A DNA stretch of 64,000 nucleotides. It comes from Adiantum capillus-veneris. Its lineage: Eukaryota > Streptophyta > Polypodiopsida > Polypodiales > Pteridaceae. The translations under genes were made by a program, and so were the position numbers. Shown here in pieces: positions 51,466 to 63,120 of this stretch; positions within the stretch are counted from its first letter, which is position 1, and every line of letters starts with the position of its first letter. Below the pieces are notes generated by a model that did no database searches, had not been told where the DNA came from, and worked only from the letters and a program-made list of their open reading frames with translations. The stretch is from NCBI GenBank assembly GCA_014529385.2, contig CM043948.1:24364451-24428450 (forward strand). Direction: 5' to 3'.

Positions 51466-52153
51466 TCAGAGTGCATGGGAAAAAAGAACGTGTCTATGCA
51501 TAGCTGTATAGTGTCGCTCTATGATGCTTATGGAGGATATGCATGGGAAAACAAATTGTTGTGCAAGAGATAGGTGCATAACAATATGTTCAGTAGCTGC
51601 TGGTGACGAGGTTCCTTGGAAGCTGCGTGGCCCGAACAATAGTAATTGTAGAAGGCGTGCTCTGTGTTTGACTCTGAACTGCAAAAGTTTTGATGTCGCC
51701 GATGGTGGCGGTTGTTGGCATTTTTTGGGTTGCCATCGAAATTCTTGAGGTGTGTATCCACTAGAAGATGCATCGTGAGTGCGATGTTGTTTTGGTTGCC
51801 ATTCCCATTTGAGTGTGGTTGGATGACGAAGAGAGTGGTCCATCGGTTTAGGCCATTTGACAACAGTGGTGGGCAATTTATGATGGTTTAAATTTTGTAG
51901 GCAATGTAGGTTTATGGTTATTGATTTGGCGTTTAAGTATCCACAATTGCCTGGGCTTGGTTTCCATGATTGATTTCTTGACCCATATTTTTGTAACCTT
52001 GGTGATGGATGATTGTTGAGTTGTCGCATGTGGCGAAGGTAGAGGTTCCCATTCATAGTCCGTTTGTACAAATGGCGTGGATAAAGATTGACCCTCATGT
52101 TCGATGCGTAAAGTGTTGTCCTGCAAGTAAGGTGTTGCCTGATAAGTGCGCAT
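51466..52153 (-). pseudogene. GYP-H C-terminal hydrophilic tail
   Basis: Frames rich in P, Q, T, S, H and N follow the second retropepsin-like domain. The motif KIWVKKSIME matches QVWVRKDLRE in the GYP-F tail. No globular domain seen. Multiple frame changes. Confidence 0.4.
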
Positions 52154-52384
52154 TCACAGCACCCCTAGAATAACTGCTTCGTCGAGCTGATGATCTTCGA
52201 CCACATGAAATTGATGTGGATACACTGTTCCATCAATGTTGATTGGCAAATTTATGTGGCCTAGACTGTCCATAGTACCTCTGTTGGCAACCTTGAACCC
52301 CATAGTGTTTGGCATTAGAGGTTTCTGTGTGATTTTTTTGAAAGTGGAGTAGTTAACCACATTATCTCTGGCCCGTGTATCCAC
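52154..52384 (-). pseudogene. GYP-H second retropepsin-like domain downstream of integrase
   Basis: In minus reading ALVDTRARDNVV replaces the ALLDSGAQANLI of GYP-F. It is followed by GHINLPINIDGTVYPHQFHV (compare the VYPHKFYV strand of GYP-F) and VILGVL near the end. The catalytic motif is D-T-R instead of D-S/T-G, so the domain is presumably inactive here. It sits immediately after the truncated integrase, and the join shows a frameshift and the loss of the integrase C-terminal domain. Confidence 0.65.
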
Positions 52385-53050
52385 TAACGCTCTTTCTGAG
52401 CATATATCCCAGCTATCACTTTGAGTCTAGTTTCATCTAATTGTTCTAGGGTGTCTAGTCGCTCCGATAGCTCATGGCCTGTCCATCCGAATTGTGTTGC
52501 CACCCTAAGGGATTCGACTAGGAATTCCAATGGTATTATTTCATTAATTCTGAAGACTAGGTTAAAGGGAGTCGTGCCGATGGAAGTTTTACAAGCTACA
52601 CGGTAAGCCCATAAAGCGGTGTGTAGTTTCTGATCCCAATCATTTCTTGAGTCACTCACTATTTTGGTGAGCACGGTGCATAGGATTTTGTTAGTGATCT
52701 CTGCCGCCTGTCCGTTGGCTTGCGGATGATAGGGTGCTGACTTTCGATGGACTACCATGAATTCATCAAGGAGAGTCTCAATGATGTCGTTCACAAAGTG
52801 TGTTCCTTTATCGCTTACTATTTTGATTGCTAGTCCATACCGCGTAAAGACGTTTTCAAAAAGGAACTGAGCTGTAGTCCTTGCATCATTTTTTTGGGTT
52901 GCTTTGGCTTTCGCCCACTTCGTCATGTAATCCGTTGCTACAATAATGTATTGTGTGTGTGCCTTGTATCCTGGAGGGTTGATGGGACCAATGAAGTCAA
53001 TGACTCATTTGGCAAAAGCGCAAACTCCCATCATTGGCCTCAGTGTCATG
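52385..53050 (-). pseudogene. GYP-H integrase catalytic core, C-terminal domain deleted
   Basis: ATDYMTKWAKAKATQK with the region of the first Asp, IVSDKGTHFVNDI (second Asp), and SAPYHPQANGQAAEITNK, with the catalytic Glu position present. Then WAYRVACKTSIGTTPFNLVF. The frame ends at GIYAQKER. The C-terminal barrel with the GPF motif, present in GYP-F, is absent. Upstream (53050-52960) the DFIGPINPP segment is disrupted by a stop. Confidence 0.85.
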
Positions 53051-53690
53051 TCAGAGTCTCCGTAGGGGTGGTTTCATGCGTTGACATTCGTCACATCGTT
53101 TGACGTATGTTGTTGCATCCATGAAGAGGGTCGGCCACCATATACCTGAGTTTAGCACTAGCTTTGCCGTTTTATCAGCGGGAAGTGTCCTCCGGGTTGT
53201 CCCGCGTGTGCGTGATCTAGGATGACGCAATATTCGCTTTCTGTAGCACACAGCCATAATTGTTCGTCTTTCCCCCGCCTATACAATTGGTTGGCAATGA
53301 GTAGATAGTGTTTGGCCTCTTCCTCAACAATTTTCCTTCTTGATTTGTCCCATTCCTCTTGAAAGGTTTTGTTTTTCAAGTACTCAATGATGTGAGCACT
53401 CCATTTCGGTGCTTGTACCACTCGAAACATTGTGGCATGTTCCACTGGTGGCTGTATTATACATTTATCGCAGGATTTTACATATTTATGGACACTGAAT
53501 TCCATGTTTGGCCAGTAGTAGACACCCAGTATTTGTAACCGATGGCCTGTCTATATTTCACCAGTGTGAAACCCCGTGTTTTGTATATGAGCTTGTTTGA
53601 GGTAGTAGGTGGTATCTTCAGGTTGTACACATAGTCTCAGTATTCCATCCTTACCGTTTTTGTACAACCCTCCTGCTAAAAGGATGAGAT
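53051..53690 (-). pseudogene. GYP-H tandem pair of H2C2 zinc modules
   Basis: Module 1 (about 53690-53455): GGLYKNGKDGILRLC, AHIQNTGFH, YYWPNMEFSVHKYVKSCDKC, so H..H..CxxC is complete. The linker has VQAPKWSAHIIEYL. Module 2 (about 53325-53065): NQLYRRGKDEQLWLC, AHAGQPGGHF, GIWWPTLFMDATTYVKRCDE plus the final CQ, also H..H..CxxC. The order and linker match GYP-F. A normal gypsy integrase has only one module. A stop in module 1 and a frameshift in module 2 are present. Confidence 0.8.
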
Positions 53691-54258
53691 TCTGTGTTTT
53701 GTGGATCATTGATGGTTGTCTTTCTATCTGCAAAAAGCCGATTGTGAGTAGTGGCATGACCTCTTCGCTCCATCGCGGCACCATTTCTATGTTGAACAGG
53801 TATGGATCAGGAAGTTCATCATTGACACCCGCAGGTGCTTCCCCATGAAATAGTCGTGAAAGATGATCTGCTCTCTGGTGTGTGGTCCCCTTTTTTACAA
53901 CCACCGTGAAGTCAAACTCAAGCAACAATATAAACCAGTGAACAATTCTTTCAGTGTTGCAAGGTTTGTTCACTAGATATAGCAGTGCTTGGTGATCCAC
54001 GAAGAAGACAAACTTGTTTTCTAGAAGGTAGTGTCTAAATTTCTTGACAGCATAGATCATTCCTAGGCCCTCTCTTTTCGTAGTGGTATAATTTTGCTTT
54101 GTGTTTTTTAGTTGTCGATTGGAGTAGCAGATGGGAAAATCCATTTTCTTCTCTCCGGACTGGGCTAATATGCACCCAATGGCATAGGCCGACGCATCTA
54201 CATGGACATGGAAGATTTTGCTCCAGTCAGGGGCTTGCAAAATTGGGGCTGAAATCAA
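53691..54258 (-). pseudogene. GYP-H RNase H
   Basis: APDWSKIFHVHVDASAYAIG (catalytic Asp), FPICYSNRQLKNTKQNYTTT, EGLGMIYAVKKFRHYLLENK, FVFFVDHQALLYLVNKP (Asp), and RADHLSRL. A conventional gypsy RNase H with the DAS motif intact, unlike the degenerate first RNase H of the Tat elements. No archaeal-type RNase H follows, so GYP-H and GYP-F are not Tat elements. Confidence 0.88.
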
Positions 54259-54267
54259 ATGCTGCTT

Positions 54268-55158
54268 CTATTTTTGGAAAGCCTGCTCACATTCCTCCGT
54301 CCATTCAAACTTAGTTTTGAGGGCGTACAATGGCTTGGCTATTACAGCATACATATATATAAATCTCTGGTAATATCCGCAATGCCCCATAAATTCTTGC
54401 ACTTCTTTTATCTTCGTTGGTCTTGGTAGTGCAGCAATTGTCTTCACCTTTTCTTGATCAGTTGAAATGCCGTTTTTTGACACTATGTGGCCCAAAATTC
54501 TACCTTGTTTCACCATGAACGCACATTTTTTCGGGTTTAAGCAAATACGATACGTTCTGCATTTTTCAAAGACTTTACCCAGATGAGTGATGTGGTCACT
54601 TCGTCGGTGAGAGTGAACACAAAGATCATCCATGTAGATCTCCAGAAACTGTCTGAGATATTCTTTGAATGCGTGGGTCATTAGTCTTTGAAATGTGGCT
54701 GGGGCATTGGTCAAGCCGAAAGGAATTACCCTATATGCAAATATACCCCACTCTGTCGCAAAAGCGGTCTTATGCTGATCTTCCGCCTTAATCGTCAACT
54801 GCTTGTAGCTTGAGAACCCATCCAAAAAACTATAGGCCTCTTTTCCTGCTACCCTCTCAATAACATGATCAGTTATTGGCAGTGGATAGTTATCTCTAAT
54901 GGTGGCTGCATTTACTTGCTTGAGATTTACACAAACCCGCAGTTTGCCATTCTTTTTGGGTACCACCACAATCAAGGACACCCACTCTATGTGCTCAATA
55001 TCGTAGATAAACTCGACGTCCTTTAATTTGTCTATTTCCTCCTTGATTTTCTGTGAAAAAGTTTCATTGTACGTGTAAGGACATTGTCTGCATGGTCTGG
55101 CATCACTCTTTGCTGACATATCTCCGGATCTATCCCCTTTAGATCTTTGTAAGACCAT
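54268..55158 (-). pseudogene. GYP-H reverse transcriptase
   Basis: The N-terminal part reads KLKDVEFIYDIEHIEWVSLI, VVPKKNGKLRVCVNLKQVNA, DGFSSYKQLTIKAEDQHKTA, IFAYRVIPFGLTNAPATFQR, then IYMDDLCVHS (YMDD) and CLNPKKCAFMVKQGRILGHI. All palm motifs are visible. The frame is open for this stretch, but upstream frames toward 55193 are broken. It aligns throughout with the surviving RT part of GYP-F. Confidence 0.9.
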
Positions 55159-55192
55159 GCAAAGACATCTTTATATTGCCTGAGCGTATCAA

Positions 55193-56033
55193 CTAGAAGT
55201 TGCTCTTCCTCTTCAGTAAGGTCCTGGCAATATAGGCTGGTTGAGGCTCCTCTCCGGGTTCTGCTAAGTTGATGTGTTTCGTGTTTTCAGGCCCATCATA
55301 TGAAGTTCCTGGTTCTTTGGGATCTCGTTTGGGTTTTTGCACCACTATCTTCCTATCCTGAATGGTATACTTCTTATAGTGGGATGGTACATCGAATTTA
55401 GCATCATTTGATTTCTCGTCAGTTTTCATTTCGGTTGTCCAAACTTCTTTCAATGCCCATTTTAAATCATTGTATTTGACTTTGCGTTCCATTTTGGACA
55501 ACTTAGATGGTTTTTTGGTATGTTTCTCTTTTTTTTAGTTTATGTTTTGATGATGTTTTGGTTGAGTCATGTTTCATGTATTGCTTTGATATCTTGTCCT
55601 TGAGGCAGTCAGTCGCTTCGACTAATCTCAAGTACAACATTTTGTCAGTTAACAGAGGTACTGAGTCCTTGTGGTGCTTGTTGTGGTTGTTTCTACCTTT
55701 ATCTCGAGACCGGTGTTGTCTTCGAGGGTTTTGGTTTGGGAAATCATAGTAGATCACTCGGCGATCCTTTCGTTTGATGCTTAGGCTCGAGCTACTGGAC
55801 AACTCATCGTCCACGTTATCCTCTAGTTCCCTATCAGTCGAGTCTTGAAACTCTTCTTTGTCATTCGTTTGGACAAGGTCCCTTACTGAGATTTCGTCCA
55901 CTATGCATTGGCACTCGGCCATCCCTTCCTTGTCAGGTACGTTTTCCTTAGTCTTTGGAGTTAGGCGAACATTCATCATCTGGAATGGAATGATATTGTA
56001 CCCTTCCTTGTCACAAACTTTGGTGAGGGTCAC
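55193..56033 (-). pseudogene. GYP-H protease-RT linker, acidic then basic
   Basis: 56033-55503 carries an acidic block (DRELEDNVDDELSSSSSLS) followed by a basic block (RRQHRSRDKGRNNHNKHHKD and KHKLKKRETYQK). After a stop, 55501-55193 has MERKVKYNDLKWALKEVW and GEEPQPAYIARTL, which resembles the segment before RT in many plant gypsy elements. No catalytic motif seen. It is a long linker of roughly 280 residues. Confidence 0.55.
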
Positions 56034-56084
56034 TTCATTGACATAAACATCAAGAGTAGCTAGTATTTGTTGCCATCCAAACGG

Positions 56085-57696
56085 TTAGAACATCTCCTGT
56101 GGAAAAGGCTCTGGTATGTATGCTTCATCTTGTGCAGTCCTATCAAGAATGCATCCTTCCTTTTTTAGACTTCCAGAATCTAAAGCTTCTCCTATCCATT
56201 GGTAAGCTTTGTTCTGGAGCCAGGCTGGTATTCCTCCTTCTTGGTCAATTGTGGAATGCAGGTCTTCTCCTGGGGATCTGTCTACGTCTTTATAGCTATG
56301 ATCGACGACACTAATTTTCGTAGTGACATCCTTGTTCCTCAGATAGATATAGTCGTAACCCCAATCTTGGACCATTTTGAGCTGACTCTTGAATGGTCTG
56401 CCCAGAATGATGTCAAAATTGCTGCTCTCATCGAAATTCATGATAGCAAAGGTGTGTTCGCATGCAATTCCACAAGAGGGTACTACAATCTGCTCCAAGA
56501 TGCCAATAGGTCTCTCCAGGTACCCATCTGCTAGTTGAAGTTTCATTCTCATTTTTCTTAGAGCAGGTTTTCCCAAGTTTTTTCCACATTGCTTTGGTGG
56601 CTATGGAAATTTTGGCTCCACTATCCAATATCGCTATCGATTTTACATCCTGGTACTCTACTGGTAGGGTAGTATTTCCTTCCTCACCTTCACAATAGTG
56701 GGCCCCTACTTTGTTGACTGGCACTGACTCGTGTTTAGTCTGCTTCGAGGCTTGTGTTTTTAATGTGTTTCGAGAAACCTCGGTTGAAGGAATTACAAGC
56801 CCTATTTTTTCCAAATTTTTCATGACCTCTTCGCAAAGATGCGATCTAATGTTTAGCAACTCTGACAAAGTCAGTGTACAACGAATAGGTGACGACATCA
56901 GCTCGTGAAGAGTTTTAGTGTCCATCATCTTATGATCGGCTTTCCATTGAGATGGAACTTTCCTTATCTCTGATCGAGTGTCAGGGTTACCAATAAATGA
57001 AGCTAAAGTATTCAATGGCTGTGGTTTGCTGTCTTCCAATATCAATGTGCTGGCATCTCCATACAATGATTGGATGTCATTTGGGTAGAGCTCATGCTCC
57101 AGGTGGATTCTCAGGTTAGGAGCTGACACAAGTGTGGAACTCCCGTCCTTCCTATTCCCGATCTGTTCCCTTAGCTCTTGAGGACATTGTTCTTCTACCT
57201 CCGAAATTGGTAGTGGTACCTGAGAATGCGTTCCATCTGTTGTATTGGCTACTACCCTTGTGTCCAAAGGTGTTTCATTGACCAGATTGGGTAGGTTATT
57301 CACTTCAATTCCCCTCTCATCTAACTCCTGAATCTTTTCTCGTATGAGTACCTTGGTTTTCGGAGTCGTAGGAACTGATGGTTCCATAAGCGCTTGAACG
57401 GCTTGAATGAGCTCTTTGCACATCTTTAGCCTCTCTTTCTCATACCCTGGATGAGGGTATGTTAACCATCGATCCTCTTGAGTTTGGTTAGGCTTTAGCC
57501 TTGCTTTGTAAACTTTCAGAATTGCATCCAAGGGTTCAACCACCTTGTCTACTAGGACTGACCCCCCGGATGGCAGTTTCGAAAGTTTCTTTGTCTCGTT
57601 GTTACCGTTAAGGCCTCTTTCCCTTTGAAGTTGTTCCTCCGTTTCCCGCAATTTGGTTTCCAATGCCTTTTTTTCCCTTTCTCTTTTGGCTTTCAT
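56085..57696 (-). pseudogene. GYP-H gag-pol linker and first (conventional) protease
   Basis: 57696-56640 is a charged segment (ERGLNGNNETKKLSKLPSGG, YPHPGYEKERLKMCKELI) leading to the protease: SIAILDSGAKISIATKAMWK, catalytic Asp codon 56626-56624. After a frameshift near 56530, 56576-56085 continues with LERPIGILEQIVVPSCGI, FDESSNFDIILGRPFKSQL, the ILGRP motif. This is the usual position between gag and RT, so GYP-H has this protease in addition to the retropepsin-like domain after integrase. Confidence 0.8.
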
Positions 57697-57702
57697 CTTG
57701 TT

Positions 57703-58964
57703 TCATTTCGCCTTCCAAGATTTTCTAGGGGTTCGGACAGACAAGTTGTCTATCTCTGTTTGGTTGGCCGGGACACTCTTTGCTACCTCATGTGCTTGAG
57801 CTCTAGTGACCGCTTTTATTAGAATATTCCTTTTTGTTTTTGATCCACTTGAGCTTGGTACAATCCCTATTTTGTTCATGGTTGCCTTTCCTTTATTTTT
57901 GGGATTTTTTGGGCAGTGTGGAATAAGATGGTCCGTCGTGCATCCGTTGCAGAATCCAAAACATTTCACCGCTCTCCTTTGTTTGGACACACTCTAGCCT
58001 AGTGATCCCCACCGCATTCATAGCATGGTCCTACAAGTGGTGGAGAAGTTTGAGGAGCTTCCATTGGTTGTCCTATTCTAGGAGGGTAGCCTCTAGGTTT
58101 GTAGCCCTGATTTTCTATAAACATTAGCATATTCTCATCGATCAGGTAATGATTTTTGGTTGGTTGTGCTATGTATGAGGGCTCAGGCATTTCTTCTGGA
58201 ATTATCCATGGATTATATTCCTCCGGAGCATATGCATTCCTATCACTTCCCCTTTCATAAGTACTGTCTGAATCTTCTAGGCATGAGATTACCTGGATCA
58301 TACTCTGATCAGATGGTGGTTCTATGGGTTGAGAAATCCTTACCATAGCCCTATTTTCTTGGGGTAAAGGAGGTTGATGTCCCAACACCGGTTGAGCTTT
58401 TTCCTGTCTCAAGATTGTGTTATTTGGCTCCACTTGGTACCTTGGAGGGGGTGGATTTTGTTGTCCTCTAGATGGTCCGTATTGTCTCTCTCTAACATAG
58501 TTCCGATTGTAGAAACATTCGTGAGTTTCATTGTTTGTCCATTTTTGTTCTGTAGCACACCATTTCAATATCCGTTTTGTGTTAGCTCCTGGCCTTTGTT
58601 GAAGGTTGCACCACTGGGTTGGATGGTCACCCCCACAAGTATCGCATTTTTGGGTGGGCGGTTGTCATGTGTTTGGGTTCGTCCTGTTTTCTTGGCTCAT
58701 CCTCCGAATCACTTCCTCGATCACTCGATCAACGTTCGGTACAATTGGATTTTGACCTCCCGATTTTGTCGTGGACTCACTTGTAGTTGAAGAGGTCCTA
58801 CCAGTCCCCTGATCTGTGTCTTCAATCACCTCCCCATATGCTTTGCAGTTATCTACAAGATAAAATGCCTCTTTCGTGACTTGCTCAAAGGTGACATAGG
58901 CTTTTAGGTGCAAGTCCTTCTTGAGCATGTCATTTCGTAGTCCATCTATGAAAAGGATTGATAG
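57703..58964 (-). pseudogene. GYP-H gag C-terminal part with three zinc knuckles
   Basis: 58964-58665 continues the gag helix region (ILFIDGLRNDMLKKDLHLKA, FEQVTKEAFYLVDNCKAYGE). Then come three knuckles: CDTCGGDHPTQWC (58608-58646), CYECGGDH-x4-C with a TAG in the spacer (57987-58025), and CNGCTTDHLIPHC (57913-57951). All have C-x2-C-x3-H-x4-C spacing, one residue shorter than the retroviral knuckle. A proline-rich linker (EEMPEPSYIAQPTKN, PPPPRYQ) separates the first from the second. Frames change several times. Confidence 0.75.
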
Positions 58965-59137
58965 TGAAGCGGTCCGGGGCGGGCAACAAGAAGAGCAACC
59001 TCTAGACACCCTTCAAGGCTCCCGTGCTGCTCAATTGGGTTGGGGTTGGAAAAACAACAAACACACACACAAACCCACAACCTAACCCTACACAAATTTG
59101 GGGCACCACCTAGTTTTGGATGCGAACTAGGCCGCGT

Positions 59138-59255
<118 letters not shown>

Positions 59256-59911
59256 TGCTCGGGCTGCTTTGAAACGTATCGGCAATGATCAAGCAAACAC
59301 AATTATATATGTAAGAAAGAGAGAGAAGGGGGAGGGGGTGTTTGTTGCACTAATACCTTCTTACAAATCTGTCATGACCAATCAAAGTGATATTAGTATT
59401 TGTTCAACATAGCTTGAGTAAATTACACCACAACACATCACAAGAAAAGCCACCCACTCACTGTCTTAAGGCCAGGGGAGTCCTCTCCACCCTGTCGCCC
59501 TCTTACAGTATGTGGGATTTATGGCTAATTTGATGACAACACTAGAGACAAGCTATCAAGAACTTAACAAAAAAAACACCAAGACACTTACACATCATTG
59601 TTGTCCATTACTTCACGTGGGAAGAGAGACAAAGTATCCAAGCTTAGTCCAAATCCACCCTCCTTGATTCAGCAAATGTTGGGCTTACACTAGTAGGAGA
59701 AATGATAGATTTCCTACTCTCAATTGAGTGATCACTCTCTCTCTTACAATGGCATAGAGTTCCCTTGCTAATCTCCTATTACAACACATGCACATGCATA
59801 AGACAATGAGCTTCCACTCAAGAGCTCCTTCTAGAGAGGTTGAGCTTGGCTTCTCAAGCTATAGCATAGTGCTCTTGCTTATGGCTCCCCCTTTTGTGCT
59901 AGCTACACCCT

Positions 59912-59920
59912 CCTTTTATA
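59912..59920 (-). promoter_or_regulatory. TATA box in the solo LTR
   Basis: TATAAAAGG on the minus strand, in roughly the position of the TAT-A TATA box (15389-15397). A potential promoter reading toward 58960. Confidence 0.45.
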
Positions 59921-61621
59921 GCAATTTTGAAGGCTAGGGTTACTCCTCTAACCATGGTTGGGTTAGATTTTTAGCAATTTATCTAATTTCTTTTGCTTGG
60001 AATTATCAAGAAGTTGGTGGGGAAAGAGAGAGGAGAGAAATGGAGGTGATAGGACTTTTCATAGTGGGTTAGTGTCAGTAGAGTTAGTATTAATTTACAA
60101 ATGGAATTGGATATTTACAATGGGAGTATCCATGTAGGATACAAATAAGGAAGAAAAACTCTTAAGAGGTAAGAAAAGGTGGATTTCTTACAAGGTTGAT
60201 GCTCCAAGTGTCTTGAGTAGGGCCAATTTTGACGCTTGTTGACGGTCCACTAGCTTTGAGGGTACATTTTTTCTCCACTCTTGACCTTCCTTGAGAGACA
60301 AGGTAATTGAAGCTGAGTAATCAACCACCATGATGCTGTCTTTTAAGAGAAGAGGCTGAATTTTGTGGTTTTTTTGATAGATATGGGTAAATTGGAGGAG
60401 GAAAAATGAGACTAGGTGGTCAATTTTGGAATGGAATTGTGTGTGGGAGGTATGAGTTCACCATGGTTTCTCTTATTCTTCAAGGTTGAGGAGAAGGTGA
60501 GTAGGGTGCAGAGAGGAGTGGTGAGAGAGGTGGGGATGATGAGTGGAGAAGTGTGTGTGAAAGAGGAAAATGATAAAGTGGAAGAGAGAGTGTGGCTGCA
60601 TAGCATGGGAAAACTGGGGTCCACTAATAAAATCATAGCTCACAGTTCGTAGCTCAAAAATATATGAAAAAATTTGAGGTAAAAGTTCAGCCCACGAGCT
60701 ACAACTTTTGTTTGTATCACCTTTTCAAATTCGGAGAGCAAGTGAACTTTAAAAATTCAGCAAAACCGACCGTTTTTTTCCACTGCACAAGGTCCTTGTG
60801 GGGTCCTTCTTTGGATGATTCTTTTGAATATCTCCAAGAGTGAGCCCTCCATAGTGCATGTATGCATGCCACCTACCCTTGACCTTATTTGGTAGGTCTA
60901 TAATTGAAGATATTGTTGAGATTATGATATAAGTGAATAGTACAACTAAGAAAATCAAATATTGAGGGGTCTAAAAAATATGTACATGTCAAATATAAAT
61001 AATATAAGTGGAAAAAATATAAAGGGGTCAAAAGAAATCTCTCTCATTATGAGGCTACCATAAAAAGATAAATATTCTTGGTGTTCTAATTTTTTAGAAA
61101 AAAAAAACAAAATAGATGTAGGAAGGGAAAAATCACAATAGTGAAAAAATATACACATAAATAAAACTAGTTTTTTTGGATTTTTGTTGGGGTGGAGTTA
61201 CACCAAATATAAGAGAAGCTTACATGAAAATATTTCTATATGGAATAAAGAGTATGAAAAATGGTAAGAAAAATTGTGGTAATGGTGAGGCAATGTACAG
61301 AGCATAAATAACACACACCTAGGTAGAAATATTTAAATAAATACCAAAATAATTATGAAAAAATCTTTTTTTTAGGCCCTATATACAAAGAAATATTTAC
61401 ATATGCATGGGCCATAATATACTTATATTTTTAATTTTTTTGGCTCAACTAGCCCAATGACTAGCTAATTGAGGGTTTTTAAAGAAGATATGGGAAAAGT
61501 CCCGTGACTCATGCACGCCTATGTACAGTGAAATGGTAGGGATAGCCACAGTGTTTGGGTGATTTTGGTAGGGTGAGGTAACTCACTGTGGCAATTACAA
61601 AAAGCCGAAAAACGGCTATCA

Positions 61622-62469
61622 ATAGTCTTTCGTCCTGAGGTAGTTCTCGAGCAGGGCATCTTTCATTGTACTGCATGAAATGAAGCGATGCTTCTTTCAC
61701 TTTTTCCTTTTTCTTTTGCCTAAATGCATAAATCTGTGAGACAGTGTTATGTTGGATCCCTCTTTTTGAGAATTCCTCAGCGAATTCTCGGAGAAGTTGC
61801 TCAATACTTGGGAATTCTAAGCTGTTTAATGGTTGAAACCAAGTCAGGGCATTACCTTCCAATGTCAACCCAAATCCTTCATACTGAAAATCAGTCACTT
61901 GTTTCGCTCTCAATACTTGTTTGAAGGTTGAAACATGGGTATACGGATCGCCTGATCTTATACTTTTTGGGTAAGCATTTTGCCACTTGGGATGGTCGCA
62001 TACGCCTGGCCTTTGCAACCATTCTAACAACTCTTGGTCCCCCTGGGATGGTTTCTCTTGGTTCGTAATCTCCTCTTGGTACTAATAGTGGTATCCTATC
62101 TGCCCTACGTTCATCAATTTGATCTCTTGTGATAGTCGTAGGGATTCCAGTGGTGTAAGTGAATTCAGGAATAGAGCCCCTATGTGTGTTCATGGAAGCC
62201 CTAGTCACTGTCGACCCTAAGGGTTCTGTTCTTGGCACTCGTTCATGTCCATAAGAATCCTCCACTCTTGTTCTCAATGGACTCTCAAGTACAGTCTCAG
62301 GTTTGATGTGAGTGGTCATGATTTTTGCAGCTTCCGGATTTACATAGTATTGGTGGAGTGGTCCTTTAAAATATGTATATCTCTCTAACTCCTTCTGGTC
62401 CATTGGGGAGTACTTTCGGCCATACTTGTCCATTATGACCAACTGAATACTTCTAGTGTAAACATACAA
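61622..62469 (-). pseudogene. GYP-H gag, N-terminal and central part
   Basis: 62469-61891: MDKYGRKYSPMDQKELERYT, FKGPLHQYYVNPEAAKIM, then a flexible arginine-rich segment. After a frameshift the central gag follows (about 62030-61622): LEWLQRPGVCDHPKWQNAYP, GLTLEGNALTWFQPLNSLEF and LREFAEEFSKRGIQHNTVSQ, typical of plant gypsy gag (the 'A..W...L' and 'F...F' helices). It stops at the solo LTR and resumes at 58964 in the same frame. Confidence 0.8.
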
Positions 62470-62475
62470 GTTTTT

Positions 62476-63120
62476 TCAGTCGGTTAATTCCTTGATGCGG
62501 GGCTCATCACATCTGTAATAGAGTGTTTGGTCTCCATTATTGAACTTATAAAGCCCCACATATGTGTTGTCTATGTTAAGGCACTTAGTCTCATTGGTGC
62601 GTTTGAGTACCACGTTTTGTTTCTCCATTTTGGGTGGTGCATTGGCCGGTTCATTATCTACTTTGTCCTTGGTGCCGAGCATTCCCCATTTATCCACAAT
62701 ATACAGGTTATGAACCACTAAGTACATCATTCCCTCTCGGTCGAAATACCTATCCCCGTCATAATCAACATCTACAAGGTCTCTGAACTCGCTCGGCCTA
62801 TTTTCCAACTGAACACAGTAGCGGTCCATTCCATCCTTATAGATTTTGGCTTTAAGCACATTTTCAAATTGAAACTTCAGATACAACAACTTTACATCAG
62901 ATCTGGGCTATGAAGGACCTGCACCCATCGAATCTATTCCCTTAGGGTTTGACTTGTTAGAATCTTCAGTCATGAGGCCGTATGATCTCTCAGACGAAGT
63001 GTCAGAGAAATTCTCCTCCAAAATGGGTTCCAAAGGCGGTAGTGGTCTCTGATTCACGCTTTCTTCTGTTGAGTGATTACTCCCTTGATCAAAGATGTTG
63101 TGGTTTCTATTCTGGTACAA
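62476..63120 (-). pseudogene. GYP-H pre-gag segment
   Basis: 63120-62908 (LPPLEPILEENFSDTSSERS) and 62889-62476 (VQLENRPSEFRDLVDVDYDG, YLVVHNLYIVDKWGMLG, YVGLYKFNNGDQTLYYRCDE) share one frame, interrupted by a TAG and ended by a TGA, and lead toward gag. The roughly 100-residue beta-rich part is not a domain I recognise. It is either an N-terminal extension of gag or a separate ORF. Confidence 0.5.
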
